Below are positions 14,912 to 26,853 of a stretch of DNA of 64,000 nt, in pieces; position 1 is the first letter of the stretch; every line of letters begins with the position of its first letter. This DNA comes from Corynespora cassiicola (taxonomy: Eukaryota > Ascomycota > Dothideomycetes > Pleosporales > Corynesporascaceae). The stretch covers positions 3,348,001 to 3,412,000 of the forward strand of contig JAEUWY010000005.1 in NCBI GenBank assembly GCA_022059125.1. Direction: 5' to 3'. The notes under the pieces are model-generated. The model did not search any database. It was not told the DNA's origin and saw only the letters and a list, made by a program, of their open reading frames with translations. A program made the position numbers and the translations under genes.

Positions 14912-16292
14912 ATGTCGACCCTCGAGGACATTCCACAGCCGGACAATGGCTTTTACGTGCTGGTGACCGGCGCTAACAGGTAGTCGACACTTGTCATGTT
15001 TGCAAATTTTCAATTGACGTATCTTGCGCGACAGTGGCCTCGGCCTGGCGGTAGGGTGCCGACTCATCGACGAGTTCCTCCAGACGCGTCCCCAGTCGGA
15101 ATCCCTTGTCCTCATCATCACCACCCGCGACCAGCGCAAGAGCGATGCGACCACCGACCAGCTGCAGGACCATCTGGCCAAGGCATGTCGCAAGGCCGAG
15201 AAATCAGTCCCGGGCATCTCGATGCTGCTCCAGCGTCGTGTGCACTTCCGATCCGAGATCCTTGACCTCCTGAGCCTCGCGTCGGTGCAGCGGCTGTCAC
15301 AGAGGCTGAGGAAGACGACGCCAAAACTCGATGCCGTCATATTCAACGCGGGCATTGGTGGGTGGACAGATCTCAATTGGGGGAAGGCCGTCTGGACAAT
15401 CCTGACAGATTGGAAAAATGCCGTCACCTGGCCTACTTACAAGCTCTCTGGGCGCGGTTGGGTCACCAAGCCGCAGATTCCCGCTGCAAAGGACGGCAAC
15501 AAGGTCGAGGAGCCCCCGCTAGGGGAGGTGTTTTGTGCCAATTTCTTCGGCCACTACTTCCTTGGCCACTACCTCGCGCCGCTCCTCGCTCGACACCATC
15601 CACATGAAGAGACACGCGGCAGGATCATATGGGTGAGCAGTCTGGAGGGCTCCAGCCATTCCCTCGATACGAAGGACCTCCAGGGCATCGATTCGGAGCA
15701 CCCATACGAAGCTTCGAAGCGATTGACCGATCTCATTGCCATCACGTCGACACTACCATCTACACAGCCTCTCGTCGATCAGTACCTCGACCATGCAGCC
15801 CCCGCAGATACGACGACAAAGCCCCGGATGTACGTCTCGCACCCGGGCATCTGCGGCACCTCCATCTTTCGGCTAAACATCATCCTCGAGTACCTCATGT
15901 TCGTCGCATTCTACGTGGCGCGGTTTCTGGGAAGCCAGTGGCATCCCATCACGGCCGAGAAGGGCGCCGTGTCCATGGTCTGGCTGGCACTTGCCAAGCA
16001 GAGCACACTGGATAGGATGGAAGAAGATGAGGGAGTGGGGAAATGGGGCAGCGCTACAGATTGGTGGGGGCAAGAGCGCGTGGAGAGGACAGAGATGGAT
16101 GGGTGGGGATGGGGAGGCAAGATTGGGGAGAGGCCGAGGAAGGGCAGGAACCCGCACGCAAAAGACCTGAGCGAGGCGGACAGGAAGACGTTTGAAGACC
16201 AAGGACAGCAGTGCTGGAAGGGGGCGGAGGCGCTCAGGCTGGAATGGGAGAAGAGACTTGCGGATGCCGGCGTCGGCGTCGAGCTGGATTAA
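14912..16292 (+). CDS. ERG27: 3-ketosteroid reductase (ERG27 family SDR)
   Basis: The NADPH-dependent C-3 sterol ketoreductase of the C-4 demethylation complex in ergosterol synthesis, acting at the ER with Erg25, Erg26 and Erg28. Spliced length is 441 aa; exons are 14912-14979 and 15035-16292, with the intron inside the Ser codon of TGANSGLG. Visible features are the Rossmann motif TGxxxGxG at residues 19-26, the NAG motif (VIFNAGIGGWTDLNWG), a long insert typical of the fungal enzyme, FCANFFGHYFLGHYL, the active-site YEASK, and SHPGICGTSI. A hydrophobic stretch (IILEYLMFVAFYVARFL) may attach to the membrane. The Trp-rich and charged C-terminal region matches fungal Erg27. The start ATG has no upstream in-frame alternative in the exon. 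Confidence 0.9.
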
Positions 16293-18495
16293 GTTTTGCA
16301 TCACCGATTCGACGGCACTCGGAATAGCATCCCCTCCCAAAGCAAAAGCCCAAGGCCATGGATAGCGGGGATTGGACTTGCAGCCCGCTGCGTATCCGTT
16401 TCATACCATGGCGGTCAAGGGCATCGGTAGGTGTATGAATACTCATCATAATGTAATTGCTTTCTCCATGTAGGCTTCTGCATGGGCGTAACCGACTCCA
16501 TGATTCATTGGGCGTAGGGCTCATGCAGGCAAGTGCATACGGCCATTTGGGACGGGAGCACTGCATACAAGACACGGCAATAGTCCGCTTTTGCCCTTTC
16601 TTTCCTTTGCTGTACCACCTCGCATATGTAGAGGCAGGTGCAGGGCGCGTCGCCCTCGCCGGTCGCCGGCCGTGGCATCTCGGTGCCCTCGGAAAATTGA
16701 CCGCGGCGTCGGGAGGACAGGTACAGCAGTAGGTCTTGTTCCTTTTCACCCCGCCGTGCGACGACGCCGTGGCAGCCCGCGCCTTGCCCCCAGACGGCAA
16801 AAGTAAGTCTATTGGGCTCAGCTTGGTCCTAAACGACCGTCTACGTCATGGACCGTGGGTGGGGCATCCAGCTGAGGTGCCACCGAGGAGTCAGTTGGGC
16901 GGCGCAACAAGAGAAAGAAAAAAGTTTAAACGGGGAGGCGGGCGGGGCGATTGGCCGCGCCAGATGTGTTCCGGCCAGGCCCTCTGCGCAAAGTTTGGTA
17001 GGTTTGCTTGACACGCGGGAGGAACATGTGGCAGACCCTTTGGGGGCGCAACGCAGAGCGGGCGGGGAAGGTCTGACGAAGGCCGGGGAGGCCTCGACGG
17101 CGTCGTCGCCCAAGCCATGCAAGAGACGGTGGTTGGCGGCGGCGGCAGGATTGCTCGTGTGCCCCTTTTCTGGGGGATTGGGGATTTCAGGGCGAGGGAA
17201 GGGCGATTGGGCGTCGACACGGCGTCACACCTTGATGCGCGCTACAGGAAACCATTCGGAGGCTCCCATGCGCCATGGCCGACGGCGGGAGCCTACGTCG
17301 ATCGCCCCGTCGCAGCCACGGCCAAACGTGCGGCCAGCCAGCGCCGTCTCCGCAGCGAGTGCCAACGACGGCAGACGAGGACCATGGCAGGCAGGCAGCA
17401 GAAGCAAAGAAGCGCAGCGCAACAGTGGGCGAGGGTGGAGCAGACAACCGGCCAGGGGCTGCGGCGGACCGTCTGTCGTTGGCCTGGCGAGCGCGATGAC
17501 ACTGTGACAGGCTGGGGTAGGGCTCAGTCACGGCGCGGTCACGGGCGGCAGGCCAATGGGCGACGGCGCGCAGCCCTGGCGATCCGTCCCCGCGGGTCTG
17601 CAGGCTCGCTTCCGACCCGCGTTCCTGCTCCATCGAGCCAAAGGGCCAGGGCCGGCAGGCCAGGGCATAGAGGGGAGGGGGAGAGAGAGAGAGAGAGAGT
17701 GAGGCAGACGACTAGACTCGCTGCCCAACTCCTGGGCCCCTCCCTGGATATATCCTCTCCGCTGCTCCTGGCCGTCTTGCGCGCGCGCCCATCCTCGTCG
17801 CCGTGCCCTCGTCTGCACTGCTTCTGGACCGCGGTTGCTGGTCACGCCCGGCGCGCGTGCCTTCCCTTTTGACGTGCCTGACGTGCCCTTAGCGCATTGC
17901 TGCAGCGACGCGGAATTCGCTTTTTTTGACCGCCATTTCTTCTTCTCACCCTCATCACCACAGTCGCCGCAATCGCTGCTTTCCACACGTCTCTCGCTGA
18001 CCCTCCGCCGTACTCGACGCCCTCACGCACCCTCACGCACCCTCCGATTCACCCACGCGCACGCGCACGCGCACGCACACGCAAACACCGCAGAGTCCGC
18101 GCGAGACTGCTCCAGCAACGCCCTCCCCCAACTCTGCCCAGAGAAAGTTATGGAACCGAAACAAGACCCTCTCGCCAGCGACTTCCCTCCCCAATTCGCA
18201 CGCGACCACGACGATTCTCCCGTCGTCTAGTCCGTTCCGGCCCTCTGGATCCGCCTGCTTCTGCCCCGCACTGCATATCCATTCTCTGATGACGTCGCAT
18301 TGTGCGGCTTGCCTCTTGCCACAACCGTCTTGTGCTCCGAGAAAGAGCTGGCCTGCGACTACGGGGCCCATCTCTGGCCAGCCTTGAATCAAGACCTTGT
18401 GCACCCACAATCTGGTCTTCCACCAACCATACCATTATCCATAATTGCATCCGTTTGAGCCCTTTGGTTGCGACTTCAAAATCTCTCCGCCTGCC
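16293..18495. other. Intergenic, no gene recognised
   Basis: 2.2 kb between ERG27 and the coiled-coil gene. It contains a (GA)n run at about 17680-17699 and alternating CG/CA (ACGCGC) dinucleotides near 18053-18081. The CT- and CCA-rich last 600 nt look like a promoter plus 5' leader of the gene at 18496. Long GC-rich frames on both strands (for example 17117-17872) are judged spurious. Confidence 0.5.
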
Positions 18496-20214
18496 ATGTC
18501 TTCGCCGCCTCCCCCCCGCCGTCCGACGCGCCTGTCTTCGCACACTACACCCGTACGGAATAACACCCCGACACCTCTCGCACGCTCTCCCTCTTTCTCC
18601 GTAGAGCCCAAGACCGAATACCTCCGACATGCTCTTGAGGCACGGCGGGCCAAGAACGCAACGCCCGCCCCCCTCGAGAACCAGTCACCAATCAATACCC
18701 CCTCCCCTGCTGCTTCCATAGACCCATGGCTAGACGAAGCCGTTGCCGCAGAAAATGTTCCAAGACCAACATCGACTCCGAGCTCTATTTCGACGCGCCG
18801 CCGGAGGCCAAGTGAGGGCGCAGTACCCCGGATGCGCACTCAGCGCGAGCTCCAGACCGAAACCGAGCAGTTGAAGGATGCCCTCTTCAACCTGAACCTC
18901 AAGCTGGAGCTTTTGAAGAAGCAAAACAACGAGCTCAAGGATCAGGTGGACGAGGCCAATTCGCGCATCGAGGAGCTGGAGCCGTTCGAGGAAAGAAATC
19001 TCGATCTCCAAGAGCAAAATGACCGTCTGCGGCTCACCATGCAACACATGGAGGAGGAGAACATCCGCATGCAAGAAGAAAATCGGGCCATACTCCAGAT
19101 CCAAGACGAGTCTGTCCGCAACATGGACAAGCAACATGTGGCCCTCGATGAGGCCGCAGAGATCATCTTCGGCCTGGAGAGCTCCAAGGCTGAGGTCATG
19201 GAGGAGAACGCCAAGTTGAAGGAGCAGATTGCCAGTCTTCAGACCCAAGCCAGTGAAAATCAAGTCGATGGCACCGCAAAGGAAAAGTACCCGGCGCGTG
19301 TCTATAGTATCGATGAATCGCGTCCATCCACTAGCCACTTTGATTCAGACTACTACAGCCAACCAGCATCGCCTCAAGTCAAAGCAAGCAAGGAATCTCT
19401 GCGCCCTCGAACATCGTACTCGGAGCGCACCAGGCATTTTCTCGAGTTGCATCACGAAGGAATACGTTCAACCCAAGACCTCAAGAAGCGTCTGTCAGAT
19501 GCGTCCATGAGGACTTCAGTACGACAACCATCTCCTGTTCCCGAAGTTCCGCAGATACCCTCCACCTACCAACAAGAGGCTCAAAGCCCCGAGGCCAAGG
19601 GTATCCGGCGTATCACCAAACGCTACCGCGATATGAAACTGCCCAAAGTGAATACCGCTGCGGCCTCGGCTGCCAACCCGCCGTCCGCTCCTCAAACCCC
19701 CACCGGCCAAACTGAAGGACTACGTGGTCTGTTCCGAGATGTCATCAGCAGAGATAGCATGGCTCGCCGTTCGTCATCAGGTTCCACTAAGAGCATCCTT
19801 GATGTCAAACCTCCCAGCTCTCCCCATTCGATACTCTCCCCCCGCCGTTTCCAAGTACCACACCGGCATAGCAGCAACCATAGCCGCAATGCAAGTGCGG
19901 ACAACATCCCAAAGCATGACTCCAAGCCGGATCAGGAGCAGCAAGTAGAAGCAGGGTGGGCTGAATCCCATCCACGCTCTTCCGTGCTCTCTGACGATCT
20001 GAACTTAGACATTCGTCGAAAGGATCAGTGGTGGAGGAGCGTCGAACGCCTGACCCAGAGCAAGGCCATGTCGCCAGCGTTACGGCCTGGCTCAAGGAGC
20101 TCTAATTCGCCGCTTGCCCCGCCGTACAATGAACAAGACTTTCTTTTCAACCCAAGGGAAGACGAGGACCAGTTTCTACGACGAACACACAGTCATAGGC
20201 GTCAGAGGCGGTGA
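18496..20214 (+). CDS. Coiled-coil protein with centrosomin N-terminal motif (Cnn_1N)
   Basis: 572-aa single-exon protein. Residues 1-110 are disordered and rich in Pro, Ser and Thr. From RTQRELQTETEQLKDALFNL (about residue 114) a long heptad-patterned coiled coil runs to about 250. The stretch around LKLELLKKQNNELKDQ to RLRLTMQHMEEENIRM matches the centrosomin motif 1 that recruits gamma-tubulin complexes in Mto1/ApsB-type fungal microtubule-organising proteins. The C-terminal half is basic, disordered and Ser-rich, with conserved-looking islands (GIRRITKRYRDMKLPK; DQWWRSVERLTQSKAMSPAL). It is shorter than ApsB/Mto1, so it may be a septum- or spindle-pole-associated relative. That role is inferred. 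The first in-frame ATG is 18496; the frame is open upstream but has no ATG. Confidence 0.75.
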   Translation: MSSPPPPRRPTRLSSHTTPVRNNTPTPLARSPSFSVEPKTEYLRHALEARRAKNATPAPLENQSPINTPSPAASIDPWLDEAVAAENVPRPTSTPSSISTRRRRPSEGAVPRMRTQRELQTETEQLKDALFNLNLKLELLKKQNNELKDQVDEANSRIEELEPFEERNLDLQEQNDRLRLTMQHMEEENIRMQEENRAILQIQDESVRNMDKQHVALDEAAEIIFGLESSKAEVMEENAKLKEQIASLQTQASENQVDGTAKEKYPARVYSIDESRPSTSHFDSDYYSQPASPQVKASKESLRPRTSYSERTRHFLELHHEGIRSTQDLKKRLSDASMRTSVRQPSPVPEVPQIPSTYQQEAQSPEAKGIRRITKRYRDMKLPKVNTAAASAANPPSAPQTPTGQTEGLRGLFRDVISRDSMARRSSSGSTKSILDVKPPSSPHSILSPRRFQVPHRHSSNHSRNASADNIPKHDSKPDQEQQVEAGWAESHPRSSVLSDDLNLDIRRKDQWWRSVERLTQSKAMSPALRPGSRSSNSPLAPPYNEQDFLFNPREDEDQFLRRTHSHRRQRR

Positions 20215-20607
20215 GATGACGCCATTTCATTTGTTTGCATTGTGTGGGTCATAGGTGTTTGGATACTGCTCGGCGTTGGAAACATCACTCTGCAAGGAGC
20301 TAATCGGACGGGAATACCACGGGTGGACAGTCTTTTGCTTGCGAACTCTATCGCACTTTTTTTAGTCTTCAAATTAATGTACCAATATTGACGATGACGA
20401 TGCCACTGACCGACGATGCAACCACGGTACCCAAATATTTGTTGCTTGGCCACGTGACTTCCCGCCACCTTTTGAATCCCGCCCACTTGAATGTGGCACC
20501 TCCGAACCAAAGCCCGAGCGATCATCGAACCTCCGCGTCGCCCGTCTTAACCACAACCCCCTCGCATCCCGAACAATGCAATTGCTCCTACATTCATTTC
20601 TCGCAAA
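20215..20607. other. Short intergenic spacer
   Basis: 393 nt between two rightward genes; it holds the 3' end of the coiled-coil gene and the promoter of the DSC2-like gene. No other element recognised. Confidence 0.6.
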
Positions 20608-21632
20608 ATGATAACGTCTGGATTTACCAACGCGCCTGTGTCGCAGTTCCTCGTCTTTTCGACCGTCATCGGTGCCCTGCTCGCCGCGCTCACAGACACC
20701 CGCTACTACCTGCACATCCAGGTTGTTCCACACATCTGGAACTATGGCCAATTCTGGCGGTTTCTGACCTGGCAGGTGTGTGAAGACGGAGAGATTTGGA
20801 GGATTAGATGGCTAACAGAAGCGCAGTTGTGCTTCACCAATTCTACAGAGGTACTCTTCGCGGTGCTCAGTCTCTACAACCTGCGCGTCATCGAGCGGCT
20901 CTGGGGGAGTCGCAAGTTTGCCGTACGTAGCCACACACACACACACACACCACCCCTTTCCAAACACCGAGTACCCAAAGATCTAGACATGCCAACGCTA
21001 ATGCTACGATGTAGTCATTCCTTCTCTCCACCCTGCCATTCACCACCCTCCTGCCCCCGCTAATCCTAACCCTCGTCCTCTGCCCCCTCACCTTCGGCCG
21101 CATAAACCACCTCCCCGCAGGCCCGACCTCGCTCATCTTCGCTCTACTCGCAAACTACTACGCCGCCATCCCCTACACATACCGCTACAAGCTCGCGCCC
21201 TACGGCGCCGGTCCCTCCTCCCCGTCTTTGTCGTCCTCTTCAGGCTCGCAGACGGCAACCTCCATCTGGGCCCGCTCCCTAACCTTCACCTCCAAATCGA
21301 CATCCTACCTCGCGCCGCTCCAGCTCGCCCTCTCGCAGATGCCGGGCTCCCTGCTCGCCGCCGCAGTGGGTTGGGCCGTCGGCACCGCGTACCGCCGCGA
21401 GGCGCTGCCCTGGGCGAGCAGCTACAGGGTCCCCGGGTGGATGGTCGGCGAGGAGCGCAAGAGGGGGTTTGAGGGGTTGAGAGCGAGGTTGGATGCGGAG
21501 AGGGAGAGGGATGGAGCAGGCGGGGGGCTTGCGACGGGGATTCTGGCGGGAGAGACGGGGGGTGCGGGGGCGAGGCAGAGGAGGACTCTTGGAGAGATGG
21601 TGGCTGAACAGTTTAGAGGTAGGGGGTCGTGA
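20608..21632 (+). CDS. DSC2: DSC E3 ubiquitin ligase subunit 2-like rhomboid pseudoprotease
   Basis: Spliced 293-aa membrane protein with exons 20608-20775, 20827-20922 and 21015-21632; introns fall between codons. The start MITSGFTNAPVSQFLVFSTV, followed by HIQVVPHIWNYGQFWRFLTW, the LCFTNSTEVLFAVLSLYNLR stretch and VIERLWGSRKFASFLLSTLP, is the rhomboid-like N-terminal region of fungal Dsc2/DscB. Several hydrophobic segments follow (TTLLPPLILTLVL, TSLIFALLANYYAAIPY, QLALSQMPGSLLAAAVGWAV). The Golgi/endosomal Dsc complex ubiquitinates membrane substrates and in many fungi activates the sterol regulator SREBP. Rhomboid catalytic Ser and His motifs are not evident, consistent with a pseudoprotease. 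The C-terminus ends RRTLGEMVAEQFRG; a UBA domain is not obvious, so the assignment rests on the N-terminal half. Confidence 0.75.
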
Positions 21633-22953
21633 GAGGTGGGGGTTTTTTTGTCCCGGTTTGATGTGTTGGTTGAGGAAGAGAGGGAACGGTCACGGTCGCA
21701 TCTGGACGGTGTTTGGTTTGCTTGGCCACTGGCATGGTTGTGCGTTTGGCATGGGAAAGTGGCGTCTTTTTGCTTTTCTGTTGAACATGTTGCTATTATT
21801 TCTGGGCTGTAGTCTGATGGGTTGTCTTGGTATCCTACCTTAACAAGGGCTTGGAGGAGTAGATAGCAGATGAGAATTGGTGAAGGGCGGTTTTACCACT
21901 ATCCACTTTTGCTGGAAGAGGCCACGATACGTGCAGGTAATACTCATCTATAAGGTCAAATACAGCATACTCTTTCCTTCGTATGTGTTCAAGCCGATCA
22001 GCAGGTTGCTTTCACCGAGTTTACTGAGTGGATGCTGACCACAACGAACGAGAGATTTGTCTTTTCGAGCTTAGGAAACACTAGCGACGCGTACGTACAA
22101 ATAAAGGGGTATCACGAAGTGGAAGCTCGCTCATAAGCCACTACCCGGCTGAAAACACAGAAGCAAAAAAAACATACGACAGCGGGTATTCGCTAGTGGT
22201 CACCCACCTAACTACTAATCCGCCGGTACGCTGCTTGAGTATGGCTGAGCGGACGGGAAGCCCTATTATTCAGCGTCCTGTGGTCGTATGTACGAGGTAT
22301 TTACATTAGAGTTTAAACATAGTATTGGTCTAGGACGGTCTTTACTTTGGTGGTTTTATGTAGTAGGTTATGAATCCGTGGTTAAGGATCGAAGTCTTTG
22401 GGAATGTACTTGCTCATGCTTGTTGAATCAAACGCTCAAGGTTTGCCCTGCCCGAACTCTACCTCCAGCGATGTGATTTAGCTGACAGTATTCTGAAATA
22501 CAGTTATTGAGTTTTAACTGATCCATTACTGAGCATTCGCCTAGTGATATTCCCAGCATGCTTAGTGTGATATGAGGGAGTAGCAGATTATGCTTATTCT
22601 ATGGAGTAGTCTCGGCGGCAGTTGTCATTACATATGCTATAGGCACAAGGTGCTTCAGCGTCTGGCCAACCCAATCCCGTTGTTATACACTTGTCTCTTA
22701 TAAACCAATGAGCCTGCACTTCTCCCTAGCCCCGAAACACCTTCTCCCATGGAACACGCCAAACCAATTACTCAAGCCCCAGAACCTCCTGCATGACATA
22801 TGCACCAGCCCCAAAACAGAAGGAAAACGACCCAGACGACGAACAACACCTCAATGCATGCCCACCTCCACAAAGCCTCCAAAGTCCCCCCCTCTACAAA
22901 CACGATACGAAACCTCACCCCCATCCCAAAATCCGCATCCAAATCCACATTCC
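21633..22953. other. AT-richer intergenic stretch, edge of accessory island
   Basis: 1.3 kb whose base composition becomes noticeably richer in A+T from about 21850 onward, in contrast with the GC-rich DNA to the left. No gene recognised. Confidence 0.5.
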
Positions 22954-24290
22954 TCACAAACTGCGCCGCACCGCTGAGCCTCCCGAGCAGCAAGAGAACG
23001 CGCGCCCGGTGCTCTCCCCGAGGCACCACCCGACCACGTCGGACTTGAGGAACACGTAGTCGCTGAGGCCCCAGCATCTTGCCGATGCCCCACCCGCTGC
23101 TGAAGGAGAGGGCGCGCACGTGGTGTGGAACCGTGATGGTGAGGAGCTGGAGGCACAGTGGGCGAGGGAGGTTTTGCTGTCTGGGATGGAGCCCGCGGGG
23201 CTGATGAGGGAGGCGGCGGAGCGGGGGAGGGCGAGTTGCATGTCTGTTCGAGCTCTGTGGTGGTGGTGGTGGCGATGGCGATCGCCTTCAATGGATGAGG
23301 AGGAAGAAAAGAGGTTGGAGGGGTGGGTACGGGCTTCTGGGTCGAGAGGTTCGCCGCGAGAGTCGGGGTTGGTGACGGAGATGTTGGTCAAGAGGTGGCA
23401 GTTTTTGTTTATGCAGTGGAGGAAGCTGTCTAGGATGTTCCAGTCGCCAAATTCGGAAAAGCGGAAGAGGTTGCTACCGTAGAACATGGTGGCCGTATCA
23501 CTGTGCATCTGGCGGGAGATGGAGAGGAGGTTAAGGCCGATGTGGCCGAACTGTCGTCGAACGAGGGAGTCGTGCGTAGCCGTTGGAGGAGCGTCGTATG
23601 GGATCATTAGCCAGATATCGATTAGTTAGATAATGTGACGGGCCTCTGCTGGCAGTTTCATGAGTGGGAATATATCTCGATGAGAAGACTTAGTCTTGTG
23701 TGCGAGCGTGTCGAAGTGCGACTTGAGTGTGTCGCCCATTGACACACGTGTGTCCATGCTCCTGGGCTGCACCCTCTGTGACATTATTTTTTTCTGGAAC
23801 ATAGCGACCTTGGCGACTTGTCTCTCAATGGCACTTTCGTGGTCTTCGATCGTCTCCATCAACTTGCCCATGGTCATTGCTTGTGTCGCCTTGTTTCGGC
23901 TAAGCTCATACATCTTGTTGGCCAAATGATCTCTCTCCGCTCAGATGCGAGCAAGATCACGGTATTTTATTGCTTTGTCGGCTTCGAGATTCTCCACCCT
24001 CTCAACATTCTTGATGTAGTCGTCGTCGTGTATGTTTACCCTGTAATTCAACGCCATCAGTTGGTGGGACTTTGAGATATTCCTTGAGTAGGATGTTGCC
24101 CGCATCTGGGCAAGCTCAGATGGTGTTTGGAGGTGACTGGAGTCGGGATCATCCTCCCGCGATACAGACAAGGCGCCTTGGACTCTCTGCAGTTTATGTG
24201 TTACTTGGAGATGAGACTCGCCCTGCTTTCCGCATGGTGGCTGAGGGTTGGCTTTGAGAACGAATCTATTGTTGACATGAAGGAGTGGGT
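22954..24290 (-). pseudogene. Decayed F-box-like gene with in-frame stops
   Basis: One minus-strand frame runs from roughly 24280 down to 22954, interrupted by TGA at 23941-23943 and TAA at 23626-23628. Coding character continues across both: a coiled-coil/charged N-terminal part (KNVERVENLEADKAIKYRD, then ERDHLANKMYELSRNKATQA), then FPLMKLPAEARHII just before the second stop, then LNLLSISRQMHSDTATMFYG. The LPAEAR and ISRQMHSDTATMFY motifs are typical of fungal F-box-like (DUF7730-type) proteins. A separate N-terminal-looking frame beginning MSTIDSFSKPTLSHH at about 24277 needs a frameshift to join. A TATAAA lies at 24351-24356. No plausible intron removes either stop, so I call it a pseudogene. 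Family recognition is moderate. Confidence 0.5.
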
Positions 24291-24704
24291 TTGAGTGGGT
24301 TTTGGTGGTAGAGCAGTGTTTTGACTTTGGTCTCTGCAGTGAGTGGATGATTTATACCGGCCAAGGCGCTAATCACATAGGCTAGCCAGCTTGACAGTAA
24401 GAGTGAAAGCCTCGCTCGTAGTCAAGACACGCTGTCACTTGCGATACCCCGCCCGATATGCCCAGGTACCTCCCAAGTGCGTGCTAATAGATAAATTATC
24501 CGCCAAGCTTCGATTTGGTGAGTCATTGATGATATAATGCCATGTAAAATGACTATTCTCCGCAACATCATGGGCGCCGCTTCAGTCCTCCTAGTGGTAC
24601 GTGCATGCTTTTACTCCGTCGGGGTCATTTTCCAGATTGTTCTCTGCAGCGCAAATTACCCATCTCGGAAACCATGGTATATAACAAAAAGCTCATCATA
24701 CAAT
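24291..24704. other. Intergenic between F-box-like relic and UstYa-like gene
   Basis: Promoter side of the relic, with a minus-strand TATAAA at 24351-24356, and the 3' side of the UstYa-like gene. Nothing else seen. Confidence 0.5.
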
Positions 24705-25783
24705 TCATGGTACGGTGTGCCATATTCTATCCCCCGCTTTGGGACGCTCTAGAAAATCCAATGGTGTGTCCTCTGAAGCCGGTAGTTGATGTTTATCTGC
24801 CCAGTTCCTTATCGCCTCAAAGTTTCTACACTTGTGCACAGTATTGAAGTCTACAAAGGCTTCTGGCGGCTGGTTGTGGGGTTGGTACCACACTTGTCCC
24901 AGAACGCCTACGTCAACGGTGCACATCAATTGCTGGCGGAGGATGTCAAGGCAGTGTGCTTAAAGGGTCGCAAGTAAGCAGCCGCTCATATTAATAGAGG
25001 AGATTAGACCCACTAGTGTGATATTTGAGAATGTCCTCGCTGTTGGAAAAGGGACCCAGACCCTGCCGACGGTAATATTCAATGTTCCACGCCAAAGACT
25101 TGCGAAGAAGGTTCTACTATATGTTAGCTCTCCGAAAGCAGCGACATGTGAATACATTACCAAGCAATGAAGGTGGTGCAACCCCTCTACATTTGCCGGG
25201 TACCCACCCCCATACTCCTTCTTGATCTTCACCTGGTCCTCGGCAAGCCCTGATTTTGCTGCTCTATCAAGTGGAATACTGACCGCATGGACTTGATGAC
25301 TTCATTAGCCGTCTGTTCTGCAAACAATTTGGAGCTTGACTTACAGTCAGCTCCGAGAGACTTCCATGCTGCATCAACCTCTGGCCCAGCGTCTTGCCTG
25401 AAGACGTTCGATCTCATCAGTGAACCGTTGAAGCGAACGAGGCTGTAAGTTATCGCGACATCATCTATTATCGGAGCTAGTTTGTCATATTAGAGGGTCA
25501 TCCAAGGCTTGATAGAGGAATCTGCCTTACAATACTGCGAAGTATGCCTGATGCTAAAGCTGTCTGCATCGAGTCGGCTTGTCTGTACTATCCATGCTCC
25601 TGATAGAGCAGAAATTATGGCAGTGAAACCAACAACGATGGCGGTTATGAGCCAAGAAGGCCCCCTCGATACTGGCCTCAGCTGCGTATCTATTGACGAC
25701 CTTTCCGAGGCTGACAAGAGACCTTCGCAGTCCTCCGAATTCGACGTATGCTCCAGATCTTTCTCACGGCTCCAATTAAACAT
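24705..25783 (-). CDS. UstYa-family (DUF3328) oxidase-like protein
   Basis: Spliced 289-aa protein in five exons: 25531-25783, 25345-25476, 25161-25291, 25014-25113 and 24705-24958. It has a cytosolic acidic N-terminus, one transmembrane segment (WLITAIVVGFTAIISALSGA, residues 44-63), then the diagnostic DUF3328 sequence: VRFNGSLMRSNVFRQDAGPE, VDAAWKSLGAD, EDQVKIKKEYGGGYPANVEG. Both HxxHC motifs are present and intact, HHLHC at residues 167-171 and HTTHC at 204-208. DVGVLGQVWY and FNTVHKCRNFEAIRNWA complete the family pattern. The second motif is read only after removing the 55-nt last intron. UstYa-type proteins are oxidases of dikaritin-type ribosomal peptides and cyclochlorotine-like pathways, usually membrane-anchored. 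It is divergently paired with the tyrosine-rich peptide gene at 26854. The gene looks intact; its substrate is not known. Confidence 0.9.
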
Positions 25784-26853
25784 TGTCACTAATAAGATAT
25801 GAATGAGCCTCCACAAAATGGGAACAAGATATGAGGGAAACCAGAGCGCGGCAGAATGCGCGAAGAGCGTGGGGACCTGCAGAGTACCCCAAGACCTCCA
25901 CGTCGCCAGCATCTATTGACTATTCATACCATCGACTAGGGACGTTCTTAGCGACTACTTCAGCTCTCTACCCCACTCCCGAACTAGTTGCGCCTACCAG
26001 CTACCCCGCCATTCACACTCGCACGTGGCGTTCAGGGCTGAATCTAGCCAGCATCAAGCGCGTTTAGAGCTGGTGGCAATACGAACCTGCTACGACCACA
26101 AACCCATATTCAGTAAACTCAAGCGCGATTTCTTTGCCCATTTCGCTTCCAAGAAGCCCAGATTGTCGTGAGAGCCTGGGGATCGGATGGCGACTACGCC
26201 CAGCTTACTCTGCAAGATATTTGTGTCGAAGCTTTGGCTTTTGACTTTTGTTGCTGCAACGAATGTTTTGGCACGCTTCATGGTAACCGAAACAGGAGAA
26301 GTGTGAACTATTGGCAGTCCGGGGCACTAGTTACCGGGTCCGTTTTCCTGCATACTAAATTTCCCAAAAATAGTGATGGCGATTGAGAATACCATGTCAT
26401 GAAGTTCCCCTCATGCGGCCTTCTTCACCACCAGCGCCTTCGTAATGCATGCGGGAATTCGATAGCCTTTCCAAGGCTCCTTCTCGATGACACACGTGTA
26501 GAATTCCCGCAGATGCGCCATTCGCTTGATGAACATGTCATTTTCCTGATGCGGATAGTATGCTCTTCCAGCTCAGTCTGTGGACGCACATCCACGCCTA
26601 CTGATCCTGGTATTGGTCCTTTTGCCGGCCATATGTGGTTGGCATAGCGTGGCGTTTAGGCAAACGACATGCCAATGGCTTGAGTCTAGAGGGAGGTCTA
26701 GAATGGGGGGCCAGGAACAGTATAAGAACGAGGCGAGTAGCAGCCTGATGAGGGATACAAGCAAGGTCCACTCTTCCTGCTTGCAAGTTTCGTACCCTTA
26801 TATACTAAGCCTACACTCAATCTGCTTGGGTCGATACGTTGGAACAATCAATC
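25784..26853. promoter_or_regulatory. Shared divergent promoter region, UstYa-like gene / Tyr-rich peptide gene
   Basis: 1.07-kb spacer between two divergent starts. TATA-like sites precede the peptide gene (TATAAG at 26721-26726; TTATATAC near 26798). No third gene recognised. Co-regulation of the pair is inferred from layout only. Confidence 0.45.

Noticed and set aside
18445..18495. N-terminal extension of the centrosomin-motif protein
   Set aside because: The frame is open but the first codon is TTG; the first ATG is at 18496.
23900..23960. Intron across the TGA in the F-box-like frame
   Set aside because: The only donor/acceptor combinations nearby give introns far below the about 46-nt minimum seen in this window.
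24705..25912. Reading the UstYa-like gene as several separate short ORFs, or as a pseudogene because of stops
   Set aside because: Four introns with good donors, branch sites and acceptors remove every stop and give a complete 289-aa family member.
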